Assembly (NCBI GenBank): GCA_025094145.1
Contig: JALLLS010000001.1
Coordinates: 496,001-560,000 of the forward strand
From: Spinellus fusiger
Taxonomy: Eukaryota > Mucoromycota > Mucoromycetes > Mucorales > Phycomycetaceae
Direction of reading: 5' to 3'
Length of the DNA: 64,000 bases
The notes beneath the pieces were generated by a model that saw nothing but the letters and a program-made list of their open reading frames with translations, was not told the origin of the DNA and did no database searches. The stretch's first letter is position 1, and each line of letters starts with the position of its first letter. Shown piece after piece: positions 55,630-64,000 of the stretch. The position numbers and the translations under genes are program-made.

Positions 55630-56802
55630 TACACACCAGGAGATTTCTGGGATATAAAAAGAAATATTCTGAGGATAAAATCAAAATCTTTTTATGATTG
55701 GCTAATGTGTTTGAAAATGCCTTTTTGTTGTCCAGATGGTCGATTTAAAACTCATCCTGCCTATCAGAACAAAGATAATTGACTTTGCAATTGAAAAGTA
55801 TAGAATTGGCTGTAAAGACAAGAAATAGAACAAGAATCACCCCAAAATTATAACTCATTCACTGCATTTATTGTTTAACATAGTTTGTTATCCATAAGCC
55901 CACAGTATTTTCAGTAGAACACTGCTTGAGAAAGATGTATTACAGAACTTATAGAGTTAATTCTAGTGGTCATTGTTCATAAAATAGAACCAATGTCGCT
56001 TACATTGAGAACACTATAGCCATTCATTGACTCAATGTTTATAATTACTTCAGTAACTATGTTATTGTAACTGGTATTAACAATAGTACTTAATGATAAC
56101 AAGATATTGGTTCTAATACTGTCTCTTAGGTCCAAGGCAAATAGAGTTTGAATTGTTTGACTTGTGAGTTTTATGAGTGGAGACTAGTGTATACATCACC
56201 AGAATAGAGAAAAAAGATTATTATCTGTTTTGATAATCCCCTCCTTTTGTTATTTCCCACACTGCACATACAACTTAACACCCAAGTACTCGTCAACATG
56301 AGAATAGCTGTGCAAGGTAATGCGCTATTATTAACAAAGAGAAACAATAGAAGGAGGTGATAGACACTATCAAGGACTATTCTAGTGATAAAAAGGTAAG
56401 CAGTGTCTTCATCTGGGCTTGAGCTCATTGTATTCCACAAGGCACTCAATGTATTGTTATTAGGCAAGTAAATACTCCTTTCAAATCAGTCTCAGGTGGT
56501 CTTCTATACTGTCTAGGGTATCTAGGGTGTATATTTTGTTGCTATGAAGGAATGCACTTGGGCAGCAGCTATAGTCATACTATAGTATTATCTATACTAT
56601 TACAATAAACAATTCTATTCATAAACAATATATTCTATTGATAATACAATTTGATATTGAGGTCTCCACAAAAGAAAATAATAATTTAGATACTTACAAA
56701 CCTTTGATTTTAAACACAAGTACATAAAAGGGAACTTTTTATTGTGAGGTAAAAGGAAAGGAATATCACCGCTTAAATGCCAGAAAAATCTCCTGGTGTG
56801 TA
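55630..56802 (-). mobile_element. Non-autonomous CACTA/Plavaka-like element, copy D
   Basis: Ends TACACACCAGGAGATTTCTG (55630) and AATCTCCTGGTGTGTA (56787-56802), a near-perfect inverted pair. The short ORF at 56171-56467 encodes the same 98 residues as in copy C. It begins about 100 bp after the P450 stop codon, in the same orientation as copy C. Confidence 0.85.
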
Positions 56803-57024
56803 CCAGGTAGGCTGGGTTTTAACTAACTAAGCGTATACTGCAACCAGGTTTTAATTCCCACCCTCTCTTTTTTTTTAGAGAAAAAAATTGTATATTTATA
56901 TATATATGTGTGTATATAAGAATGAGTTTATGTAGATGTTCTTGTTAAAACAAAGAGAAAGAGAAATGAAAAAAGCCCAGGTCTCAGTAAGAAAGTGTAA
57001 CTCACCAGTTATGATCTAGAGATA

Positions 57025-58637
57025 CAGTATTTCTCGAAATTATTCACACACTTGACGAAAAAAAATTCAAACATAAATATAAGAAAAAATTCAAGCACAA
57101 AATGAATAAAAATTTGTGCACTGATGTTTATTAAATCGGCTTTCTGTTTAAACAATCTTCGAATCTTGCAACCGAAGATCTGCAAAAACCTTGTAGGTCA
57201 CTGGTAAGTACTTGGTTGCAAGCTTCTCTAATTTTTGAAGATAGTGTCTCCTCTTCCAAGAGTGTTTCTCTCTTCACTTTACTTTTGCATACTGACCAAA
57301 ATTGCTCAATCGGATTGAGTTCAGGTGAGTAGGGCGGGAGGTAAATGCAGCCATAGCCATGAGCTTCAATATACTTTCTGATATCACCATGGTTATGAAT
57401 AGGACAATTGTCCATTATTAGATAATGTCCCTTAAACTTTTCGTATTGATTCATAATACTTATTGTTTCAGCCACAAAGTTGAAATAATGTCCAGTTACG
57501 GTTCCTCCTTTTCCTTTCTCTGGTTTTTTGGTAGCTCCACCGGGCCCTTTTCTCTTTTTTGAAGGAGCTATGACCTTTGGGGTCTTCAGTTGTATATTTA
57601 TCACGCCTAAATGGGATATAGCTCCTATGATGGTATGCGATTTTGCTCTTGTCTTGGGAACTTACACTACTGGTATGTCTCCTACCGTGGCCCATGCCAT
57701 ACTTCGCTTCATGTTGATGTTGAAACTAGACTCATCGATAAAGACGCAATTGCTCAAATAATCAATATCAGTCTTCAAAATCTCAGTAACCCATTGGAAT
57801 CTAGCTTCTATCTTTGTTTCATTATTGCGCTCTTCGGGCTGGAAGTGAGCTCTTTTCAGTGATATATTGCATTTAGTAGCAATAAACTTGTGGAGAGAGG
57901 ATCTTGATATTTCCAGATCTGTAAAACGACTAGTAAGATCCTCCATCATCTCATCCAAAACAATGCTTGGCTTTTGATCTATGAGATCTATAAGATACTC
58001 TTTTCGTTCAGAATTTATTGTCAATGGTCTCCCAACAGGTCTACCGCTTCCTGGTTTTCTTAAGCATAGATCTTCGCCTTTTTCTAGACTTTCTACTCCT
58101 TTAGTATGCCATGTTTGAGCAGTACCCGGAGGTATTTTTAACTCTCTAGCAGCGCCACGAGTGGAAATGTTCTTCTCAAACACCAAGAAATAAAATTTTC
58201 CATGTCTTCCTTTTTGTATTTCCGGTATGTCCTATCTTTTTTTTTATATCAGGATTGGTTTCTTTCGAGCTGGAAGGTTTTTCTTTGGTTTTAGTCATGT
58301 TCAGTGACTTCTCTGGAGGTTTGAGATCCAGGTAAGAGGTAAAAGTAGTTATTGAGGTGAGAGGATACTTCTCATTGTCAACCTCCATCTTGTATTCAAC
58401 GACTTTATTTCCGTTTTCGTCCCTCAACATCCTTTCGCCATCGTCATAATAAAAGGTTGACATCTCAAAAATATTTTGTTGTTCTTAATAAAAGCAAAGC
58501 AAGCGTAATTTTAACTTTGCACGAATTTTTATTCATTTTGTGCTTGAATTTTTTCTTTTTTTAGTTAGTGTGTGATTTTTTTTTTCAAGTGCGTGAATTT
58601 TTTTCGTCAAGTGCATGAATAATTTCGAGAAATACTG
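57025..58637 (-). mobile_element. IS630/Tc1-type element with long terminal inverted repeats
   Basis: 1613 bp flanked by TA (57023-57024 and 58638-58639). Both ends start CAGTATTTCTCGAAATTATT and remain similar for about 45 bp. The coding region occupies the minus strand. The right flanking TA is at the same time the left flank of a second element. Confidence 0.88.
57131..58463 (-). pseudogene. IS630/Tc1-type transposase with frameshifts and one stop
   Basis: It starts MSTFYYDDGERMLRDENGNK (58463). Two frame changes occur near 58165-58240, one in an A9 run. The frame then runs through an HTH region (NISTRGAARELKIPPGTAQT), GSGRPVGRP and a winged-helix-like region to NCVFIDESSFNINM (first Asp). 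An in-frame TAA stands at 57660-57662, after GDIPVV. The frame continues through KGGTVTGHYFNFV, YLIMDNCPIHNHG (second Asp) and LPPYSPELNPIEQFWSVCK (Glu). The DDE triad is intact, but the protein cannot be made whole from this copy without unusual decoding. Confidence 0.85.
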
Positions 58638-58639
58638 TA

Positions 58640-59973
58640 CAGTGGGGTAGCAAAAAAATTGGCAATTTAAAAAAATCCGATTGATTTCATATCATCAATA
58701 CAGTGTTTTTCTTGTATCAAGAGAAATAAAACGTATTTTCTACTTTAATAAAGCTCATATTATGTTAAAGAAAGGCTCTAGAATACTTATGTTTAATTTA
58801 TATTTAAATTTACTTATAAAAAATTATTACAAATGTAGTTTTAGTAATGGGTACTCCCACCCTTGTTCTTGATGACTTCTTGCATTCGTGCTGGCATTAT
58901 CTCAATCAAAGAATTCCATGTTTTTGGCTCAAAGGAATCCCAGGCTTCTTGTATAATAGTTTTGAACTTGTCTATCTTAACAGAACCATTGCATCTCTCC
59001 TGGACCTTGTCTTTCATTTGCATCCAAAGGTTTTCAATGGGGTTCAGATCGGGTGATTGAGCAGGCCACTCCAAACTATCAATTCCTCTCTCCATTTTTC
59101 CAATCACTTGCTACAATACTTTTGTGAGTGGGTGCTCCATCTTCCATCGATATTAGGTGGCACTCTAGACCCCAGAAACGTAGCAATGACTCTTCATAGA
59201 CTTTCTTGACAAAATCAACAGCCTTTCGTTCATTCTTCTCAAGCATCACTAGTTCTGACTTTTCGCCATGACGAATAGCTCCTCAAACCATGACTGAAGA
59301 TCTTCCACTCTTGAATGTGGGAGCAAGACAATCTTTTTTATAGGCTTCTCCATCCTTATGCCAAACGTGAACCACTCGACTGTTTTTGCCAATTTCGAAA
59401 CTACTTTTGTCAGTCCATATAACTTTTTTCTACATGTCAATGGTCCAGTGGAGATGTTCTTTGGCAAACTTGAATCTTCTTTCTTTATGTGTTTCATTCA
59501 AAAAAGGCTTCTTCTTTGCCACTCGGCTAAATATACCCTCTTCATGCAGTACACGTCTAACAGTGTGCTTGCTGCATTCTTCGGGTATTGCTGCAACTAT
59601 CTCACTTAAAGTCAATCATCTGTTGTTGCCAACAACGTCCAGAAGGTGTCGTATTCCTCTTTCATTGAATATTTTGGGTCTTCCTGAACCTTCTTGGCGT
59701 TTGGTAGTTCCTCTTGTCTTTTGTTGATTTAGAACATTGTAAATTGTTCGCAGCTTTACTCCAGTTCTTTCAGCTATTTCTTTTACTTTCATATTTGCTT
59801 GTCGAAAATCAACAATGGTAAGTTTTTGATTGTCTTTTAGTTGCATTTTAAATTAAATATGGATATACTTTTATTAAAAAGAAAGGAAGAAAACTGCTAC
59901 AAGTGTCTCTTATGTAAGATATGAAATATATCGGATCTCTAAAAAAAATGCCAATTTTTTTGCTAGCCCACTG
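58640..59973 (-). mobile_element. Tc1/mariner element with transposase relic
   Basis: 1334 bp with ends CAGTGGGGTAGCAAAAAAAT and, inverted, CAGTGGGCTAGCAAAAAAAT, flanked by TA at 58638-58639 and 59974-59975. The minus strand encodes a Tc1-type transposase from about 59846: QLKDNQKLTIVDFRQANMKV, VLNQQKTRGTTKRQEGSGRP, HTVRRVLHEEGIFSRV, KHLHW-like text, WTDKSS (first Asp), MEDGAPTH (second Asp) and SPDLNPIENLWMQMKDK (Glu). In-frame stops occur at 59616-59618 and 59430-59432, with more near 59105. The triad is kept but the frame is broken. Confidence 0.85.
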
Positions 59974-59975
59974 TA

Positions 59976-60255
59976 CACCATTTTTTACTAAAAGGCTCTT
60001 TCGCGTAATAAATATTACCCCAAAGAGTTATAATAAAATCTACAGCAAACATTACAATCACCCATCCGTCAACACCAACACCCCCGCCACCTATATCACA
60101 CTGGATCCATTAACTACGGACCCCACCTCAGCACCACCCGCCAAACCCTTCGAGTTTGGCCTTACCAACGTCCCCACCACCTACGACGTCCCTAAAAGCA
60201 GAAAAGAAAAACTGCTTGCCAAACGCACCCGAGCAAGAACTAACGAGGAGAACAA
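59976..60255 (+). other. LINE 5' region with possible ORF1 N-terminal extension
   Basis: The sequence becomes C-rich at about 60055, which probably marks the start of the LINE. An open frame (PPAKPFEFGLTNVPTTYDV, SRKEKLLAKRTRARTNEEN) runs in another frame up to the ORF1 start and looks coding. ORF1 may once have started further upstream, with a one-base frame change at about 60252-60257. Confidence 0.45.
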
Positions 60256-61221
60256 ATGTCCGAGGTGGAAAAGGCCGACACCCACGCCCAACAAATGCTG
60301 CAGATGATGGCGGCAATCCAAAAACAGATGGAGATCTTTGGACTCCGTATCCAGGAATTGGAGGCCCAATTGAAGGCCAAGGATGCAATGATTGCATCCC
60401 TCCAGGCTCAGGCCACTACCAACACCACCAACACCACCACCACTGCCACCACTGCCACCCCTGCCAAGCAGGACAACTTGACTGCTGCTTCAAAGCATGC
60501 CCCAACCTCCACACCCAAACCCAAACCCACACCCACACCCACACCCACCACCTACGCCAGCATGGCAAAGAAGAACCCCCAGGCCAAGAAGCCTACAAAG
60601 GCCAAAGCAGTGCTTAAGGCACAAGAAGTACGTGCCTTGCAGGAGCCCACTGGACCCTCAGTGTACGAATTCGTATACGTCCCTTGCCGCCGATACCTTA
60701 AGTACGGCCAGGTCCGCAAGATGTTGGGATCGTTGAAGATCCAACAGTCACGGATCATTGACATCCACTTCCCGGCAAGGGGAACAGTTGCGCTGCTGGT
60801 CCACAGCAGCTACAAGAAGGAACTCGAGGAGCACCTCGAGAAGCTTAAGATCAGTCCAGTGAAGGACTTCAACCCTGTGTCCGCTGCAGTCATTGCAGAC
60901 CCAAAGCTCCAAGGGGAAACCAACAGTACCAAGGCTGCAAAGGCCCAGGAACTCTTTGACCAGAGAGTGTCAAACACCTGTCTTCGTTCCCCCACCCACT
61001 TAGGGTACAGTATTGCTCGCCACTTTGGCTCTGGTAATGCCACTCCCCGCCCTCTGCCACTGCCTTTGAGAAGCTCTTGGCGGATCTCAAGGCCAAGACC
61101 CCAGTTGCCAGCCGCCCCGCCACCCTTGAAGAAGAGGCCATCCAGGCATTTGGATCAGGCTCAGCTAGGGAAGAAGATGAGGGAGACGCTCAAAACATCC
61201 ACCGAGAAGAATTATGAATAG
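60256..61221 (+). CDS. LINE ORF1 (gag-like RNA-binding protein)
   Basis: 321 codons from ATG 60256 to TAG. The N-terminal part is a predicted coiled coil (QQMLQMMAAIQKQ, LRIQELEAQLKAKDAMIASL), followed by a Thr/Ala/Pro low-complexity stretch (a CACACCC minisatellite at DNA level, 60508-60550). A globular middle domain (YEFVYVPCRRYLKYGQVRKM, FPARGTVALLVHSSYKKELE) could be RRM-like. The last 80 residues are rich in Pro/Arg. This layout (coiled coil, RNA-binding domain) is usual for LINE ORF1 proteins, which coat the element's RNA. Its stop overlaps the ORF2 start (ATGAATAG, 61214-61221), suggesting coupled translation. Confidence 0.78.
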   Translation: MSEVEKADTHAQQMLQMMAAIQKQMEIFGLRIQELEAQLKAKDAMIASLQAQATTNTTNTTTTATTATPAKQDNLTAASKHAPTSTPKPKPTPTPTPTTYASMAKKNPQAKKPTKAKAVLKAQEVRALQEPTGPSVYEFVYVPCRRYLKYGQVRKMLGSLKIQQSRIIDIHFPARGTVALLVHSSYKKELEEHLEKLKISPVKDFNPVSAAVIADPKLQGETNSTKAAKAQELFDQRVSNTCLRSPTHLGYSIARHFGSGNATPRPLPLPLRSSWRISRPRPQLPAAPPPLKKRPSRHLDQAQLGKKMRETLKTSTEKNYE

Positions 61222-64000
61222 ACTGAAGATTGGTCTATTGAATGCTTGTGGAATCAGGCCCAAACTGGTGAACGTTCTGAATGTGTGTGTGCAGAATGAT
61301 ATTGATATACTTTTAGTGACAGAGACTTTCCTGACCAAAGACATGCAAATGTTGAGGTGCCCCTGGATACAAATACACAACTATGCTACAGCCCATGGTG
61401 ATGCTGGACGAGGTTTTGATGGAGTTTCGTTCTTTATTCGTCCTGACTTTCCTTACCATGTACATTCCTTACCAATTACTAATCCTTTTGTGATCTCCTG
61501 TAGGATTGGCCCATATACACTCCATGGTCTGTACCTACCTCCGAGGCTGTCGTCTAGTGAGGCTACGGAAAGGTTGAATTCACTACCCATAGACGACTTC
61601 ACACTCGTCCTTGGTGACCTGAATACACGTTTAGGCCGCCTGACTGGAGATCATGGCATAAACGACAGACATGTGGGATTTGAAGACTGGATCTGCCGTC
61701 AGGATCTAACCTTGTGGAACTCAGAGTTGGCATTTGGCTTGCCTACATATGAGCGAATTCTAGCAGATGGTCGTCGGTTTGCTAGCATTATTGACCTGTT
61801 CCTGTCAAGAAGCTACAACTTCTCCGAAGTGTGCTTGCACATTAGGGACGATCTGACGTTAGGTTCAGACCACCACTTGTGTGAGCTGTCCTTTCAGCCG
61901 GTGCTCATGCCACCGCTCATGACAGAAACAGCTGTCCGTCGCCTCTGGAGACTGCAACGTTTAAACAAACAAACAGTCTGTGACCAGTACAAGCGATGTT
62001 TTGCAGAGAACACAGGTGAACTGCAAAGAGAGATCCAAAAAATATTGGAAGACAAAACCCCGTTGTGCTCTGTTAAGATGGAGGACTTTGCTGAGAGACT
62101 CAATGAGTCAATCTACAAGGCCCTGGATGATAGCGTAGGGCGCGCACAATCCCATCCAAAAGCTTGGAAAAGCTACTGGAATGCTGATCTACAACAGTTA
62201 GCTGACCGTCGTCAAGAACTTTATCGTTTTAGACGACGGGTAGGCAATGATATTGAACGCATTGAAGCCCACCGCTTGTATGAGGAAGCGTGTTTAGCTT
62301 TGAAAAAGGCTATAAGGCAAGCACAACGACAAACCTGGCATGTATTTTGTGATAAAGTCCGTAAGGGCTTAACAGAGATGACAAGTGCTGTGAAAGGAAT
62401 GAGGCTGCGGAGACGTTCGCCAATTTCCCTGTCATCTCCAGAGGGCCCTCGGCATGCTGCCAATCGCATGATTGACCACCTAGAGAGTGTGTTTGGCGGA
62501 TCTACGGAAAGACAGGAGCGTCAGGAGTTTATTCTCCAAGACAATCCAGTCCCATGGGACGTAGACTTTATTCACTCTGCTATTCGAAAGATGCCAAATC
62601 GAAAAGCACCAGGCATTGATCATATTAGAGCAGAAATGCTCAAACCCCTAGTTCGAGTGCTAGTGCCTCTGTTACATCAGATCTTCACATTGTGTTGGAG
62701 ATGGTCGTGGACGCCTGTGGCCTGGAGAACAGCACAGGTGGTACCTATTTACAAAAACAAAGGAGAGCAGGATGACCCTAGTAACTATCGGCCTATTAGC
62801 TTGACATCGGTGTTTCGTAAGCTCTTAGAAAGATGTATAGCTGGGGAGCTCCTTTCGACCATGCCTGCATTGGACATGGCTCAAGGTGGATTTCGCGCTC
62901 GTCGTGGAACTCTAGACCAGGCCCTCTGTCTCCACGAACTTATGGGGTTGTACGCTGCCCAAGGATCAGGAGAGCAAGATCCAAAACCTCCAGTCGTCGT
63001 CTTCCTAGATATTAAAGCTGCATATGATAGTGTGGAACGCTCTGTCATATGGGAGTCGCTGATGCCCTTCGTGTCTCAGCCGTTGCTCTTGCTACTACAG
63101 AATTTGTTTGATGACATTGTGGTGAATGTGATTCTGAAAAATGTAGCATCCCGGGACATTTACCTAAACGAGGAGTCTTACAGGGTAGTATTCTTTCTCC
63201 ATTCCTTTATTCTATTTTCATTGATACTCTTCCACGTTTCTTGAGGTTTGCTTCGGTATCCCCAATACTGGTTGGTATGCACCCACCTACCATGGGACGG
63301 TCCATTAATCTCTGTGCTCGAAACCCTTTCTCTTTTGCTTCCCCACAGGCAACTGTTCACGCATTGCTTGACGAGTTACAGAATTCCCTTCACAATCCTT
63401 TTCCTACTTCTACAGTTTCGGATGACTCTTCTGAGTCGTCAGATTCCTCTTACAGTCCGTCTCATGTCACTGTTACTTGGGCTCCTGTGAATTGTTTGTT
63501 GTATGCTGATGATGTGGCTCTTATGGGCTGCCCAGAAGATATACATCGAATGCTGGCACTTGCCGAAATTCACTCGACCCTCCTTGGTTACAAATGGAGT
63601 CCCTCCAAATGTGAAGTACTCAATGCCCCGGCCAATGTGCCGTTTTACCTCTATGGCAACGAGCTTCCAACCTGTGATACTTTCAAGTACCTTGGTATCC
63701 CCTTTTCACGTCAAGGTATTAACCAAGACGCACTTTTCTCACACTCACAAGTCAAGGCAATTGCAGTAATGCAAAAGCTGAGAGGAATGGGTGTAAACAT
63801 GTATGGCTTTGGGATTACAGCAGCCCTAAGAGCGTATACTGTTTTTGTTCGGCCTATCCTTGAGTATGGGTTGGCTATTTGTAATGTCAATAGACTAGGC
63901 ATCCGCCCGCTACAAATCTGTCAGTCTGCTTGTCTGAGACTTTGTCTTGCTAGATCTGCTACTGCTAGGTTTGGAACGATCCAGGTTGCCCAATTAGCTG
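61214..64000 (+). CDS. LINE ORF2 (AP endonuclease + reverse transcriptase), frameshifted, runs off window
   Basis: The frame from ATG 61214 encodes an APE-type endonuclease (IGLLNACGIR, LLVTETFL, LVLGDLNTRLG, LGSDHHLCEL at about residues 1-230) and then reverse transcriptase: MPNRKAPGIDHI, TAQVVPIYKNKGEQ, NYRPISLTSVFRKLLER, AQGGFRARRGTLDQ and VVFLDIKAAYDSV (first catalytic Asp). Near 63165 the frame changes by one base; RGVLQGSILSPFLYSIFIDT and NCLLYADDVALM (catalytic YADD at 63502-63513) lie in the new frame, which stays open to the window end. The missing C-terminal part can be read from the truncated copy at 11881-13531. The first frame ends in TGA at 63242-63244. The shift fits loss of one A in an A run, either a real lesion or a sequence error. 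Confidence 0.88.

Overview
This window looks like the nuclear genome of an early-diverging fungus, most probably a Mucorales-type Mucoromycota species. The evidence is: compact genes split by many 40-100 bp GT-AG introns, long AT-rich gaps, fungal housekeeping proteins (a fungal-type complex I 21 kDa subunit, DBP9, FOL3, DLD1, JIP5, an NDT80-type factor, MEU1), and a heavy, varied transposon load of the kind seen in that phylum. The organism is inferred from protein character; no rRNA or mitochondrial marker is present.

Layout. 0.3-5.2 kb: three housekeeping genes (complex I subunit, DBP9, FOL3). 5.7-8.6 kb: a decayed Helitron carrying the C-terminal part of a Fanzor (eukaryotic TnpB-like) protein, then a Tc1/mariner relic. 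9.0-11.0 kb: DLD1. 11.2-14.9 kb: a nested stack made of a second Helitron copy without the Fanzor piece, a 5'-truncated LINE with a perfect 16-bp target duplication, and a Tc1/mariner copy. 15.7-20.3 kb: Helitron helicase relic, a CACTA/Plavaka-like non-autonomous element and a second Fanzor C-terminal relic. 20.7 kb: a tiny retroposed tRNA-Met half. 21.1-22.8 kb: a multi-pass membrane protein. 23-34.7 kb: a gene-poor transposon region whose centrepiece is an apparently intact CACTA/Plavaka-like element (28.0-32.1 kb, C2H2 finger plus Tnp2-type transposase) and an inverted twin of the 13.6-14.9 kb Tc1/mariner.

35.3-49.0 kb is a dense host-gene island: JIP5 and a PA2G4-like gene in a divergent pair, a DUF4112 protein, an ABHD11-like hydrolase, an NDT80/PhoG transcription factor, a RING+RRM protein and MEU1. 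49-57 kb: CACTA derivatives and a Tc1 element, with a complete cytochrome P450 gene bracketed by two almost identical CACTA derivatives in the same orientation. 57.0-60.0 kb: two different IS630/Tc1-type elements abutting on a single TA. 60-64 kb: a two-ORF LINE (ORF1 plus AP-endonuclease/RT ORF2) that runs off the window end and is the same family as the truncated copy at 11.9-13.5 kb.

The most unusual structures are the Helitron-Fanzor composite with a matched copy lacking the Fanzor segment, the CACTA family with one intact transposase gene and five derivatives, the P450 bracketed by those derivatives, and the 51-bp tRNA-half insertion with its 15-bp target duplication. Function statements rest on motif recognition by eye; no database search or alignment was run.
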